From assembly GCF_024756255.1 (NCBI RefSeq), contig NZ_JANUHB010000003.1, forward strand, positions 1 to 64,000: a DNA stretch of 64,000 bases, read 5' to 3'. Positions 24,571-34,616 of this stretch are shown here, one piece after another (within the stretch, counting starts at the first letter, position 1; every line of letters begins with the position of its first letter). The DNA comes from Massilia agilis (GTDB lineage: Bacteria; Pseudomonadota; Gammaproteobacteria; Burkholderiales; Burkholderiaceae_D). The position numbers were made by a program, and so were the translations under genes. The notes under the pieces were generated by a model that was not told where the DNA came from, did no database searches, and saw only the letters and a program-made list of their open reading frames with translations.

Positions 24571-24618
24571 GTGGTTGATTATCGGCTTCCAAATCCGAAA
24601 AGTCAACCGATTGGTTGA
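24564..24618. promoter_or_regulatory. Two candidate ArsR operators
   Basis: TCAACCGATTGGTTGA (24603-24618) and TAACCATGTGGTTGA (24564-24578) share the dyad AACC-N4-GGTT. The second spans the regulator's start codon, the first lies 33 bases upstream. Their spacing suits repression of the ArsR/SRPBCC transcript. The rest of the gap up to 24916 shows no recognised gene or RNA. Confidence 0.6.
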
Positions 24619-24916
24619 ATTATTTGCGGTGCTGCTTGGCAGGTCGAGCTCAAAGGGCGAGTCAACCCAGTCGCCCTGTGAATAACCGTGTAGAAAACCA
24701 GTGAACACAGGCGGGAAAACCGGTTGAGAAGGTGCCGGGAACTGTGGATATCCTGCTGCGGGCCAGCCATCGGCGCAGCAAGATTCCTGATTCCGCTACT
24801 TGATGCGCTACAGAAGGCCAGTCAGCGGCATCCGGAAGGCGTTACAGTGACAAGCACTCGAACTTAGCAACTGTTCAACTGCGGGATGACATGTGGGAAA
24901 GGAAGTGGGGACAATA

Positions 24917-25294
24917 ATGCATCCGAAACAACTTGCGGCAGTATTTGCCCTGCCGGCTAGCGAACGCTTCGAACACTTCGTGAAGGTGGTTGCAGATCGC
25001 GAGAAAGCGTGGGGTCTCTACCGGGATGGTTGGGCCATGGCAGGAACAGATGGAGGAAGATCAGTTCTTCCGGTTTGGCCCTACAAGGAATATGCCGAGG
25101 CATGCGCGGTACGCAATTGGACCGGATGCGAGCCCAAGGAAATCTCACTGGACGACCTGATGACAGTGGTGCTTCCACAGTTAAAAGCTGAGGGCTCTTT
25201 ACTGGGTGTCTTACCAACACCCGAGGGCCACGGTGCGACGCCACCAATCGACGAGGTGATAGCGGCCTTAGTCGAAGAACTGAAGCGATATTAA
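24917..25294 (+). CDS. DUF2750-type protein
   Basis: The start is set at the ATG at 24917 (MHPKQLAAVF); a GTG at 24893 would add 8 residues. The 125-residue product has the pattern of DUF2750: ERFEHFVKVVADREKAWGLYRDGWAM, then VLPVWPYKEYAEAC and a C-terminal LVEELKRY. The family is widespread, soluble and of unknown function; some members neighbour immunity or toxin genes. It is a single gene here, convergent with glmS. Confidence 0.7.
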   Translation: MHPKQLAAVFALPASERFEHFVKVVADREKAWGLYRDGWAMAGTDGGRSVLPVWPYKEYAEACAVRNWTGCEPKEISLDDLMTVVLPQLKAEGSLLGVLPTPEGHGATPPIDEVIAALVEELKRY

Positions 25295-25339
25295 CCGCTC
25301 GTGGAGCGAAGGTCAGCCGCACCTCAGGCCCGATTCACA

Positions 25340-27169
25340 TCACTCCACCGTCACCGACTTGGCCAGGTTGCGCGGCTTGTCCACGTCCGTGCCGCGCGCC
25401 AACGCCGTGTGATACGCCAGCAGCTGCAGCGCGGCCACGTGAAGGATCGGCGACAGCAGGCCGTAATGCTCCGGCAGGCGGATCACGTGCACGCCGTCGC
25501 TCGAGGTGATGCGGGAGTCCACGTCCGCGAACACATACAGCTCGCCGCCGCGGGCGCGCACTTCCTGCATGTTGGACTTGAGCTTTTCCAGCAGCGCGTC
25601 GTTGGGCGCGATCGTCACCACCGGCATCTCCTCGGTCACCAGCGCCAGCGGGCCGTGCTTCAGTTCGCCCGCCGGGTAGGCCTCGGCGTGGATGTACGAG
25701 ATTTCCTTGAGCTTGAGCGCGCCTTCCAGCGCGATCGGGTAGTGGATGCCGCGGCCCAGGAACAGGGCGTTTTCCTTGCGCGCGAATTCTTCCGCCCAGG
25801 CGATGATCTGGGGCTCCAGCGCCAGCACGGCCGACAGCGCGACCGGCAGGTGGCGCATCTGCTTCAGGTAGATGGCTTCCTGCGCGTCGTCCAGGCGGCC
25901 GTTGACCTGCGCCAGCGTCAGCGTCAGCAGGAACAGCGCGGCCAGCTGGGTGGTGAAGGCCTTGGTCGACGCCACGCCCACTTCCACGCCAGCACGGGTG
26001 ATGTACGCAAGTGAGCACTCACGTACCATGGCGCTGGTGGCCACGTTGCAGATGGTGAGGGTGTGGTGCATGCCAAGGCTGCGGGCGTGCTTGAGCGCGG
26101 CCAGGGTGTCGGCCGTTTCGCCGCTCTGCGAGATCGTCACCACCAGGGTCCTGGGGTCCGGCACGCTCACGCGGTAGCGGTATTCGCTGGCGATTTCGAC
26201 ATTGACCGGCACCTGGGCCACCGATTCGATCCAGTACTTGGCGGTCAGGCCGGCGTAGTAGCTGGTGCCGCAGGCCAGGATCAGCACGCGGTCGATCTGC
26301 TTGAACACCTGGTAGGCGCCGTCGCCGAACAGCTCGGGCATGATGCCGGTGACGCCTTCCAGCGTATCGCCGATCGCGCGCGGCTGCTCGAAGATTTCCT
26401 TCTGCATGAAGTGGCGGTACGGGCCCAGCTCGGCCGCGCCGGTGTGGGCGTGCACGGTCTTGACCTCGCGGTTCACCTGGCGCCCTTCCGCATCCACGAT
26501 CCAGTAGCGCGCCAGCTGCAGGTCGACCACGTCGCCTTCTTCCAGGTAGATGATCTGGTCGGTGGTGCCGGCCAGCGCCATGGCGTCCGAGGCGACGAAG
26601 TTTTCGCCGTTGCCCACGCCCACCACCAGCGGCGAGCCCTGGCGCGCGGCCACCACGCGGTGCGGCTCGTCGCGGCAGAACACGGCGATCGCATACGCGC
26701 CGTGCAGGCGCTTGACGGCCTGCTGCACGGTCTCGAACAGGTCACCGTTGTACATGTGGTCCACCAGGTGGGCGATCACCTCGGTGTCGGTCTGGCTCTG
26801 GAATTGGTAGCCCAGCTCCGTCAGCTCGCGGCGCAGCTCGTCATGGTTTTCGATGATGCCGTTGTGGACAAGTGCGATGCGGGCGTTGTCTTCGCTCGGG
26901 GAAAAATGCGGGTGCGCGTTGTGCGAGGCCGGCGCGCCGTGCGTGGCCCAGCGGGTGTGCGCGATGCCGGTGAAGCCCTCGAGCTCGGCACTCTTGACCT
27001 GGGTTTCGAGGTCGGCCACGCGCGAGGTGCTGCGCGAGCGGCGCAGCGCGCCGTTGACGTACAGCGCCACGCCGCAGGAATCGTAGCCGCGGTATTCCAA
27101 TCGTTTCAGGCCTTCAATCAGAATTGGTGTAATGTTGCGTTGCGCTACGGCTCCGACGATTCCGCACAT
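25340..27169 (-). CDS. glmS: Glutamine--fructose-6-phosphate aminotransferase (isomerizing)
   Basis: The start at 27169 gives [10 protein letters not shown], with the catalytic Cys exposed after Met removal; the product has 609 residues, like E. coli GlmS. The N-terminal glutaminase domain shows RWATHGAP and [11 protein letters not shown]. Two SIS domains follow ([24 protein letters not shown]) and the C terminus is [11 protein letters not shown]. It makes glucosamine-6-phosphate, the first step to UDP-GlcNAc for peptidoglycan and lipopolysaccharide. GlmU, which acts later in the same pathway, is encoded 2.3 kb away in the same direction but is not adjacent. Confidence 0.98.
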   Translation of the reverse strand: MCGIVGAVAQRNITPILIEGLKRLEYRGYDSCGVALYVNGALRRSRSTSRVADLETQVKSAELEGFTGIAHTRWATHGAPASHNAHPHFSPSEDNARIALVHNGIIENHDELRRELTELGYQFQSQTDTEVIAHLVDHMYNGDLFETVQQAVKRLHGAYAIAVFCRDEPHRVVAARQGSPLVVGVGNGENFVASDAMALAGTTDQIIYLEEGDVVDLQLARYWIVDAEGRQVNREVKTVHAHTGAAELGPYRHFMQKEIFEQPRAIGDTLEGVTGIMPELFGDGAYQVFKQIDRVLILACGTSYYAGLTAKYWIESVAQVPVNVEIASEYRYRVSVPDPRTLVVTISQSGETADTLAALKHARSLGMHHTLTICNVATSAMVRECSLAYITRAGVEVGVASTKAFTTQLAALFLLTLTLAQVNGRLDDAQEAIYLKQMRHLPVALSAVLALEPQIIAWAEEFARKENALFLGRGIHYPIALEGALKLKEISYIHAEAYPAGELKHGPLALVTEEMPVVTIAPNDALLEKLKSNMQEVRARGGELYVFADVDSRITSSDGVHVIRLPEHYGLLSPILHVAALQLLAYHTALARGTDVDKPRNLAKSVTVE

Positions 27170-27302
27170 AATCTGTCCTCGTGAATAGGTTGTGATGCGC
27201 TTACTGTAGAGCAGAGCCAATGAAATATGCGTTCAGTGCGCGCCGTTTTTTGTTATATTATTTCAAGCAGCATCGAAGCTGAAATCTTATTTCATATCCT
27301 CC

Positions 27303-27321
27303 AAGATTCTTTTCGAATCTT
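27303..27321. promoter_or_regulatory. Dyad immediately before an Lrp-type start codon
   Basis: AAGATTC (27303-27309) and GAATCTT (27315-27321) form a perfect 7-bp inverted repeat, ending 6 bases before the ATG at 27328. No Shine-Dalgarno sequence is evident there. It may be the autoregulatory operator or a hairpin limiting translation. Confidence 0.5.
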
Positions 27322-27327
27322 CCAAAA

Positions 27328-27798
27328 ATGGCCGCCGAGTACCCTTTGGACGATCTCGATCGTCGCATCCTGCAAGCGCTTCAGCTTGACTCATCTCACA
27401 CCAACGCCGAGCTGGCCGAACTTGTTCATGTGTCACCACCAACCTGCCTGCGCCGGGTCAAGCACCTGACCGACAGCGGCGTGATCCAGAAACAAGTTGC
27501 CATCCTCGATCCCGTCAAAGTCGGTTCCAGCCTCACGGCTATCGTCGAGATCACGCTCGACGTGCAGGCCGCCGAGCGCATGGACGAGTTCGAGCGCCTG
27601 GTGGCGCAGGAGGCCGCCATCCTGCAGTGCTACCGGACGGCGCCGGGACCGGACTTCATCCTGGTGCTGCAGGTAAAGGACATGCCGGCCTACCACGAAC
27701 TGGCGCACCGGATATTCGCCACCCACGCCAACGTGCGCAACGTGCGCACCTATTTCTCGACCTTCCGCAGCAAATTCGACACGCGCATCCCGATCTAA
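27328..27798 (+). CDS. Lrp/AsnC family transcriptional regulator
   Basis: The 156-residue product has LDDLDRRILQALQLDSSHTNAELAEL and PPTCLRRVKHLTDSG in the winged helix, followed by a RAM domain (TAIVEITLDVQAAERMDEF). It is divergent from glmS (about 160 bp) and followed in the same direction by the ABC/FtsX pair. No ribosome binding site is clear before the start; a 7-bp dyad sits there instead. Ligand and targets are unknown. Confidence 0.9.
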   Translation: MAAEYPLDDLDRRILQALQLDSSHTNAELAELVHVSPPTCLRRVKHLTDSGVIQKQVAILDPVKVGSSLTAIVEITLDVQAAERMDEFERLVAQEAAILQCYRTAPGPDFILVLQVKDMPAYHELAHRIFATHANVRNVRTYFSTFRSKFDTRIPI

Positions 27799-27840
27799 AA
27801 GTTGCCGTTGAGTAACGTCAACCGTGCCGCCTGCGAATAG

Positions 27841-28614
27841 ATGTCTACTGGAAACATCCAGCGACTTCATAGCGAGGCGGAAGTGGTTGCGAATGCTCAT
27901 AGCGCACTTGTAGAACTGTCCGGCGTCCATCGCCGCTTCCGGACCGGGAAGGTACTGGTCCACGCCCTCTACGACATCAGCCTGCGGGTCCAGCCGGGCG
28001 AGATCCTCGCCATCTGCGGCCCCTCGGGGCACGGCAAGACCACGCTGGCCAGCCTCATCGGCCTGCTGGACCCGCCCAGCGAAGGCAGCCTCTGGTTCGA
28101 CGGACTGGCCACCGAATCGCTGGCCGAGGGCGCACGCAGGCAACTACGCACGGAAAAGATCGGCCTCGTCTTCCAGCACTGCACGCTGGTGCCTGTCCTG
28201 TCTGCACAGGAAAACGTGATGCTCCCGCGGCTGCTCAATGGCAAACGGCCCGACGACGCCGGCGAGCTGGCCGCCGAACTGCTGGCGCGCCTTGGCCTGG
28301 CCGCGCAGGTCCGCCAGTTGCCGACTGCGCTGGACGCGAGCCAGCGCCAGCGCGTCTGCATCGCGCGCGCGCTCGTCACCCGCCCGGCGCTGGTGGTGGC
28401 GGACGAGCCAACCTCGCGCCTGGACAGCGGCAGCGTGCGCATGGTGATGGACCTGTTCAGCGCCTTGCAACGCGAACGCGGCACCACGTTCGTGATCGCC
28501 ACACGCGACCAGCGCCAGTTGCTGCGCGCCGCGCGGACCTTGCAGCTGAGCGAAGGCCGCCTGCTGGGCGCCCCGGCCGACACGCCCCGTCTCGCTTGCC
28601 GGGCGCTGGCATGA
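27841..28614 (+). CDS. ABC transporter ATP-binding protein, LolD/MacB type
   Basis: The 257-residue ATPase has Walker A GPSGHGKT (residues 60-67), a Q-loop region LVFQHCTLVP, Walker B ALVVADEPTSRLD and a terminal H-loop-like VIATRDQRQLL with Arg where the switch His usually lies. The signature, normally LSGGQ, reads LDASQRQR (164-171) and is degenerate. The type pairs with FtsX-fold permeases that move lipoproteins, peptides or macrolides. Its stop overlaps the permease start (ATGA), so they form one transporter. Confidence 0.88.
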   Translation: MSTGNIQRLHSEAEVVANAHSALVELSGVHRRFRTGKVLVHALYDISLRVQPGEILAICGPSGHGKTTLASLIGLLDPPSEGSLWFDGLATESLAEGARRQLRTEKIGLVFQHCTLVPVLSAQENVMLPRLLNGKRPDDAGELAAELLARLGLAAQVRQLPTALDASQRQRVCIARALVTRPALVVADEPTSRLDSGSVRMVMDLFSALQRERGTTFVIATRDQRQLLRAARTLQLSEGRLLGAPADTPRLACRALA

Positions 28615-29435
28615 ACAGCCTGCAGCTTGCGCTGCGCAACCTGCTGCGGGCACGTCGACGGACGCTGGGGCCGGTCCTGCTCATCGCGCTGGCCCTGTGC
28701 GGGCTCGACCTGTTTTTCGGCTGGGAGGGCGAAGCGCTGCGGCAAGCCGAGCAGGAAGCGGTGTTTGGAGAACGCCTGGGACACCTGGCCATCCTGCCGC
28801 AAGACGCGCCTGCCTTCACGACTCGCCAGGCGCAAAGCCTGCGCGAGCTCGCGCAGCGAACACCCGGCGTGGTCCTGGTGGCGGACGCCCCGGCCGCCAT
28901 CGCCGTCTATCTTGCCAACCCAATCGACTGGCAAACGCGCAGCGCCGCACTGGACGCGGGCCTGCGCGCGGCCGGCCTGCGGGCAAGCCTGCATCGCGGG
29001 GCAGACTTGTCCCGCACCTACCGCGCCGCCCGCGCCACCCATCGCTGGGCGCTTGCCGGCGTTACCGTCGCGGCGCTCGCGGCCATCATGGTGGTGGTTT
29101 TCTCCACAGCCACACTCAACCGCGTGGAGCGCCGGCGCGAGTTTGCGCTGCTACGCGCCCTCGGGCTGGCGGACAGGGCCGTGCTGGCGCACATGCTTGC
29201 CGAAGCGCTGCTGGTGACGCTGTGCGCCGTGGTGCTGGGCATGGCCGCCAGCACGCTGCTCTGGTCGATTGCGCAGGCGGTCCCCGGCTGGCACCTGGTG
29301 CTCGAGCCGGCCCCGCGGCGCCAGCTGGCCGCGCTGCTGCTGGTGTTCTTGGCGGTATCGGTGGCGGTGCTGGTGCCGGCCCTGCAAACGCTGCGGGACG
29401 ATGTGGCGGAAGGATTGGCGGGCGCCGGGCACTAG
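28611..29435 (+). CDS. FtsX/MacB-like ABC transporter permease
   Basis: The ATG at 28611 overlaps the ATPase stop. The 274-residue product has an N-terminal membrane helix (PVLLIALALCGLDLFF), a periplasmic domain of about 110 residues, and three more helices in the C-terminal half, with the FtsX-family coupling region ERRREFALLRALGLADRAVLAHMLAEALL. It is about one third shorter than MacB and resembles LolC/E-like halves. The substrate is unknown. No membrane-fusion protein or outer-membrane channel is adjacent. Confidence 0.85.
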   Translation: MNSLQLALRNLLRARRRTLGPVLLIALALCGLDLFFGWEGEALRQAEQEAVFGERLGHLAILPQDAPAFTTRQAQSLRELAQRTPGVVLVADAPAAIAVYLANPIDWQTRSAALDAGLRAAGLRASLHRGADLSRTYRAARATHRWALAGVTVAALAAIMVVVFSTATLNRVERRREFALLRALGLADRAVLAHMLAEALLVTLCAVVLGMAASTLLWSIAQAVPGWHLVLEPAPRRQLAALLLVFLAVSVAVLVPALQTLRDDVAEGLAGAGH

Positions 29436-29462
29436 CGCGCCCGCCTGTGGAGAAGCTGTGGA

Positions 29463-30839
29463 TTACTTCTTGACCTTGACCGGGCGCTGCCAGCCTTCGA
29501 TGGTCATCTGCTTGGGACGGGAAATGGTCAGCTTGCCGGCCGGCGCGTCCTTGGTCAGCGTCGTGCCGGCGCCGAGCGTCGCGCCCTTGCCCACAGTCAC
29601 CGGCGCCACCAGCTGGGTATCGCTGCCGATGAACGCGTCGTCCTCGATGGTGGTGCGGAACTTGTTGGCGCCGTCATAGTTGCAGGTGATCGTGCCCGCG
29701 CCGATGTTCACGCGCGAACCCACGTCGGCATCGCCCACATAGGCCAGGTGGTTGGCCTTGCTGTGCGCCGCCACCTTGCTGTTCTTGATCTCGACGAAGT
29801 TGCCGACATGGACATCCTCGGCCAGCTCGGTGCCCGGACGCAGGCGCGCGTACGGTCCGATGATCGATTTCCCGCCCACCACCGCGTCCTCGATGTGGCA
29901 GAACGGCTTGATCTGCGCCCCGGCCGCCACCTTCGCGTCCACCAGCACGTTGTGCGCGCCCACGTTCACGCCATCGCCCAGCTCGACACGGCCCTCGAAC
30001 ACGCAGCCGACGTCGATCGTCACGTCGCGACCGCAGATCAGTTCGCCGCGCACGTCGATCCGCGCCGGATCCAGCAGGGTGACGCCTTTTTCCAGCAGCG
30101 CATTGGCGATGTTGAGCTGGTGGCGGCGCTCGAGCTCGGCCAGCTGCACCTTGCTGTTCACGCCCGCCACTTCCCATTCCGCCGACGGCTGGGCCGACAC
30201 GACCTCGACCCCGTCCGCCACCGCCTGCGCCACGATATCGGTCAGGTAGTACTCCCCCTGCGCATTGTTGTTCGACAGCGCAGCCAGCCATTTCTTCAGG
30301 TGGCGGGTGGGAATGACCATGATGCCGCTGTTGATCTCGCGAATCTGGCGCTCGGCCTCGGTGGCATCCTTTTCTTCCACGATGCGCACGATGCGCCCGT
30401 TGTCGCGCACGATGCGGCCCAGGCCGAACGGGTTGGCCATCTCCACCGTCAGGATGCCCAGCTTGTCATCGCCTGCCGCCTCCACCAGCTTGCGCAGCGA
30501 CGCGCTGGACGTGAGCGGCACGTCGCCGTACAGCACCAGGGTCGGCACGCCGTCGTCCAGTTGGGGCACCGCCTGCATCACCGCGTGGCCGGTGCCCAGC
30601 TGGGGCTCCTGCAAGGCGGTGTCGATCACGGCATGGGTGCGCTCGGCCAGTTGCCCGACCATGGCAGGCACCGCTGCGCCGCCGTGCCCGTAAATCACGC
30701 ATAATTTGCGTGGTGCAAGGCCACGCGCCGTCTCGATCACATGCTGCAGCAGCGGCTTACCGGCCAGCGGATGCAACACCTTTGGCAGCGCGGACTGCAT
30801 GCGCTTTCCCATGCCGGCGGCGAGGATGACTACGTTCAT
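29463..30839 (-). CDS. glmU: Bifunctional UDP-N-acetylglucosamine pyrophosphorylase / glucosamine-1-phosphate acetyltransferase
   Basis: The start at 30839 gives [22 protein letters not shown], the nucleotidyltransferase signature, and a 458-residue product of normal length. The N-terminal domain (to about 230) makes UDP-GlcNAc from GlcNAc-1-phosphate and UTP. The C-terminal left-handed beta-helix (from about 250) acetylates glucosamine-1-phosphate, with [27 protein letters not shown] and [25 protein letters not shown] visible. It supplies peptidoglycan and lipopolysaccharide synthesis. The divergent lipoprotein gene starts only 30 bp away. Confidence 0.98.
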   Translation of the reverse strand: MNVVILAAGMGKRMQSALPKVLHPLAGKPLLQHVIETARGLAPRKLCVIYGHGGAAVPAMVGQLAERTHAVIDTALQEPQLGTGHAVMQAVPQLDDGVPTLVLYGDVPLTSSASLRKLVEAAGDDKLGILTVEMANPFGLGRIVRDNGRIVRIVEEKDATEAERQIREINSGIMVIPTRHLKKWLAALSNNNAQGEYYLTDIVAQAVADGVEVVSAQPSAEWEVAGVNSKVQLAELERRHQLNIANALLEKGVTLLDPARIDVRGELICGRDVTIDVGCVFEGRVELGDGVNVGAHNVLVDAKVAAGAQIKPFCHIEDAVVGGKSIIGPYARLRPGTELAEDVHVGNFVEIKNSKVAAHSKANHLAYVGDADVGSRVNIGAGTITCNYDGANKFRTTIEDDAFIGSDTQLVAPVTVGKGATLGAGTTLTKDAPAGKLTISRPKQMTIEGWQRPVKVKK

Positions 30840-30869
30840 ATGCCGTTTTTCGCAAAAAGAGTTGAAGAG

Positions 30870-31760
30870 ATGAAAAAGTTTAGCACGCACCCCTGGTGGT
30901 ACCGCGTACGCTTGCTGTTCCTCATTGCAATGGTCGCGGCCGCCGCAGGGTGCAGCACCATCAAATTCACGTACAACCACGGCGACACTCTACTGTACTG
31001 GTGGCTGAACGCGTACGTCGATCTGGACAGCGACCAATCGACCTGGGTCAAGCAGGACATCGACAAGCTGTTCCTGTGGCACCGGCAGACCCAGCTGCGC
31101 GACTACGCCGGCCTGCTAACCAACATGCAGCGCCAGCTCGCCGGTAACCCGACCCAGGCCGACCTGCTGTCGGACTACCGCGACATCAAGGCGCGCACCG
31201 AGCTGCTGGCGTTCAAGGCCCTGCCCGAGCTGGCCGACCTGGCAATGTCGATGCGCCCGGACCAGATCGAACAGATGCAGAAGAAATTCAACAAGAACAA
31301 CGCGGATTTCCGGCACAAGTACATGAGCGGCGATGTCGAGCACCAGCACAAGGTCCGCTTCGACAAATCGATGGACCAGTTCGAGCTGTGGTTCGGGCAC
31401 TTCTCGCGCGACCAGGAAGCCGTGCTGCGGCGCGCCTCGGACGCCCGGCCGCTGGACAACGAGATCTGGCTGCAGGAACGCATGATGCGGCAGCAGAAGA
31501 TCGTCAAGCTGCTGCGCCGGGTGCAGCAGGAAAGGCTGAACAAGGAACAGACGATGGCGGCGATCCACACCCTGCTGCGCGATTTCTTCGACCGCTTCGA
31601 CGCGCCGGACCGCAAGGCATTCTTCGACGCCTATGTGGACAGCACATCGAAATACATCCTGACCGCGATCCGCCTGGCCACGCCGGAGCAGAAGGCGCAT
31701 GCGCACAAGCGGATGCAGGGGTGGATCAACGACTTCAACGCGCTGGCCGCCGGCCGCTAG
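30870..31760 (+). CDS. DUF6279-type lipoprotein
   Basis: The start at 30870 gives a signal peptide with lipobox AAAAGC (Cys near residue 26) and then [28 protein letters not shown], typical of DUF6279. The 296-residue mature protein is highly charged and predicted helical ([21 protein letters not shown]). It should be anchored to a membrane in the envelope. Function is unknown. Its start is 30 bp from the divergent glmU start, and a family A repeat follows before rsmD. Confidence 0.85.
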   Translation: MKKFSTHPWWYRVRLLFLIAMVAAAAGCSTIKFTYNHGDTLLYWWLNAYVDLDSDQSTWVKQDIDKLFLWHRQTQLRDYAGLLTNMQRQLAGNPTQADLLSDYRDIKARTELLAFKALPELADLAMSMRPDQIEQMQKKFNKNNADFRHKYMSGDVEHQHKVRFDKSMDQFELWFGHFSRDQEAVLRRASDARPLDNEIWLQERMMRQQKIVKLLRRVQQERLNKEQTMAAIHTLLRDFFDRFDAPDRKAFFDAYVDSTSKYILTAIRLATPEQKAHAHKRMQGWINDFNALAAGR

Positions 31761-31763
31761 AAC

Positions 31764-31868
31764 CGTCGTCCCCGCGAAGGCGGGGACCCCATAGGTCGCC
31801 TGAATGGCCATGGCGTAGACCGCAGGTACCCAAGCTCGGCATGGGTCCCCGCCTTCGCGGGGACGACA
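31764..31868. repeat. Dispersed palindromic repeat, family A, complete copy
   Basis: The arms CGTCGTCCCCGCGAAGG... and ...CCTTCGCGGGGACGACA are near-perfect inverted repeats enclosing about 60 bp. Each arm is itself a hairpin (CCCCGC-GAAG-GCGGGG). It lies between the lipoprotein gene and rsmD and may fold into a strong structure in read-through transcripts. Confidence 0.85.
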
Positions 31869-31891
31869 GGCCGCGTGATATAGTGCGCGCC

Positions 31892-32521
31892 ATGCAAAAC
31901 AAGCACGCCAAACGCTACAACCGTCCCCAGGCACAACAGGTCCGCATCATCGGCGGCGCCTGGAAACGCACCCCGCTGCCCGTGCTGGACGCGCTGGGCC
32001 TGCGCCCGACTCCCGACCGCGTGCGCGAAACCGTGTTCAACTGGATCACCCACCAGATCGACGCCGGCTGGGACGGCATCGACTGCCTCGACCTGTTCGC
32101 CGGCAGTGGCGCGCTGGGCTTCGAGGCGGCCAGCCGCGGCGCCCGCTCGGTCACGATGATCGACACCCACCCCGCCGTGATCCGCCAGCTCGAACAAAAC
32201 AAGGAAAAGCTCAAGGCCGGCAACATCAGCGTGCAACGCGCCGACGCGCTGGCCAGCGCGCGCGACCTGGGCCTGCGCGGCCAGCGCTTCGGCCTGGTCT
32301 TCCTCGACCCGCCTTACCAGCAAGATTTCCTGAGCCAGAGCCTGCCTCTGTGCAAAACCCTGCTGGCCTCAAACGGCCTGGTCTATGCGGAGTCCGGCAT
32401 GCCGCTGCCGTTTGACGAGGCCGAACGTCCCGACTGGCTGGCCGGCTGGGAACCGGTCAGGCAGGACAAGGCCGGCATGGTCCACTACTACTTGCTCAAG
32501 CTGCACGAAAACGAAGCCTGA
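31892..32521 (+). CDS. rsmD: 16S rRNA (guanine966-N2)-methyltransferase
   Basis: The start at 31892 gives 209 residues beginning MQNKHAKRYNRP. The AdoMet-binding motif is LDLFAGSGALGFEAASRGA and the catalytic motif is LDPPY, with RPTPDRVRETVFNW as the RsmD signature. It methylates G966 in 16S rRNA of the small subunit. It is followed by coaD 110 bp downstream, the same order as in many Proteobacteria. Confidence 0.95.
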   Translation: MQNKHAKRYNRPQAQQVRIIGGAWKRTPLPVLDALGLRPTPDRVRETVFNWITHQIDAGWDGIDCLDLFAGSGALGFEAASRGARSVTMIDTHPAVIRQLEQNKEKLKAGNISVQRADALASARDLGLRGQRFGLVFLDPPYQQDFLSQSLPLCKTLLASNGLVYAESGMPLPFDEAERPDWLAGWEPVRQDKAGMVHYYLLKLHENEA

Positions 32522-32607
32522 CGCGACAAAACCGCCCATAAACCGTGCAATCCTTGCCCTGACTTAGGGCGGCAGACTGGATTTCAGGCATAATGCGCGT
32601 TCTGTAA

Positions 32608-33399
<792 letters not shown>

Positions 33400-33621
33400 T
33401 CAGTCGACCGGCTCCCATTTGCCGGTTTTTTCGTTCTTGCGGTATTTCTTCTTCACCGCCGCCCACGCGACCTTGAAGGCGGTCTCCTCGCGCCCCTCCG
33501 GCCCGCGCTCGGCATATTCGTCGAAGGCGCTGTTGAACGCTTCCTGGAAGATCTCCTGTGCGTGACGGGGCAAGACGTCGCGCACGTTATCGGGCAAGTC
33601 GTTAATCGATTTATAAGCCAT
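33400..33621 (-). CDS. ChaB family protein
   Basis: The 73-residue product reads SINDLPDNVRDVLPRHAQEIFQEAFNSAFDEY and ends in KVAWAAVKKKYRKNEKTGKWEP, the ChaB fold. ChaB is named as a possible regulator of the ChaA cation antiporter, though its action is not established. There is no chaA nearby. The stop codon abuts that of the ferredoxin gene, and the start is 15 bp from the divergent DUF1003 gene. Confidence 0.88.
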   Translation of the reverse strand: MAYKSINDLPDNVRDVLPRHAQEIFQEAFNSAFDEYAERGPEGREETAFKVAWAAVKKKYRKNEKTGKWEPVD

Positions 33622-33635
33622 GCTATGCTGTCCTT

Positions 33636-34169
33636 ATGAGCGCCGACGCCGACCAGAACGCCAAGCTTCCGGATTCCGTCCACGAAAACATCGGAACGAT
33701 TGCGGAGTTCTACGCGCGCCACGAAGAACGCTTGTCGCTACCGCAGGCGATAGTCGAACGGATCAGCCTGTTCTTCGGCAGCCCGGGCTACGTGGCCGGC
33801 AGCGTCGTGTTCGTAGTATGCTGGATCGTCGCCAACCTTGTCGCACCCAAGTACGGCGGGCCGCAGATCGACGAACCGCCGTTCTTTTGGCTGCAGGGCA
33901 TCATCACCCTGAACGCCTTCATCATCTCCACCACGGTGCTGATCCGCCAGCACCGCATGTCCAAGCTGGCCGAACACCACGCCCACCTCGACCTCCAAGT
34001 CAACCTGCTGGCCGAAGAAAAGAGCAGCAAGATCATCGCCATGCTCGAGGAACTGCGGCGCGACCTGCCCACCGTGCGCAACAAGACCGACCATGAAGCC
34101 GAGGAAATGGCCAGGCCAGCCGACCCCAAGGCCGTGCTGTCGGCCATCGAGCGCGAAAACCAGGAGTAA
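33636..34169 (+). CDS. DUF1003 membrane protein
   Basis: The 177-residue product has two hydrophobic helices (about 52-70, YVAGSVVFVVCWIVANLV, and about 86-104, FFWLQGIITLNAFIISTTV) followed by a soluble helical tail (LAEHHAHLDLQVNLLAEEKSSKIIAMLEEL), the DUF1003 pattern. It is an inner-membrane protein of unknown function. A bidirectional terminator follows the stop. Confidence 0.9.
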   Translation: MSADADQNAKLPDSVHENIGTIAEFYARHEERLSLPQAIVERISLFFGSPGYVAGSVVFVVCWIVANLVAPKYGGPQIDEPPFFWLQGIITLNAFIISTTVLIRQHRMSKLAEHHAHLDLQVNLLAEEKSSKIIAMLEELRRDLPTVRNKTDHEAEEMARPADPKAVLSAIERENQE

Positions 34170-34179
34170 CAGGTAAAAG

Positions 34180-34214
34180 AAAACGCGGCGCCGGATCACC
34201 GGACACCGCGTTTT
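34180..34214. terminator. Bidirectional intrinsic terminator
   Basis: AAAACGCGG (34180-34188) and CCGCGTTTT (34206-34214) form the stem, with an inner CCGG/CCGG pair. The A and T tracts on either side serve both the DUF1003 gene (plus) and the small membrane-protein gene (minus). Confidence 0.85.
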
Positions 34215-34238
34215 GGCGGGGGAGGGGTATAAACTGGA

Positions 34239-34463
34239 TCAGCCGCGGGCAGCCAGGGCGCGCTCGGCGTGAAGCGTGCGGCGCTGCGCCAATTCGGCGC
34301 GGGCCAGAATGCGCTGCTGCACCAGCAGGGCAGCCGCACGGCCAATGCCCTTGAGCAACGGACGGAAGACCAGCAGCGTGCCGACAACGATCGACACCAC
34401 CAGCAAGCCGCGCAGGGCTTCGGCGATCGACAGGCCGTGGATCATGGTTTCAGTAAAAGACAT
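34239..34463 (-). CDS. Small membrane protein of unknown function
   Basis: The 74-residue product has one hydrophobic helix (about 17-36, ALRGLLVVSIVVGTLLVF) and a basic, amphipathic C-terminal half (VQQRILARAELAQRRTL). No family is recognised. It lies between a terminator and the LysR-type gene and has its own start region rich in A/T. It is likely real on codon use and position, but its role is unknown. Confidence 0.7.
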   Translation of the reverse strand: MSFTETMIHGLSIAEALRGLLVVSIVVGTLLVFRPLLKGIGRAAALLVQQRILARAELAQRRTLHAERALAARG

Positions 34464-34616
34464 TTCTCACACTTTATTCGCTAGTTGACAGTCGGCACTA
34501 TAGTGCGTTGCAACATATAAATCTAATTCTGTTTCCTAATGGTGATCATTTCGTTTGTGAATGGAAATCGAGTACACTTCCGGTAACTCCATAAATGCCC
34601 CTGCCGAACAGTTCCG

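Noticed and set aside
27169-27220. Longer glmS starting at TTG 27220
   Set aside because: GlmS requires cysteine right after the initiator methionine, which the start at 27169 provides.
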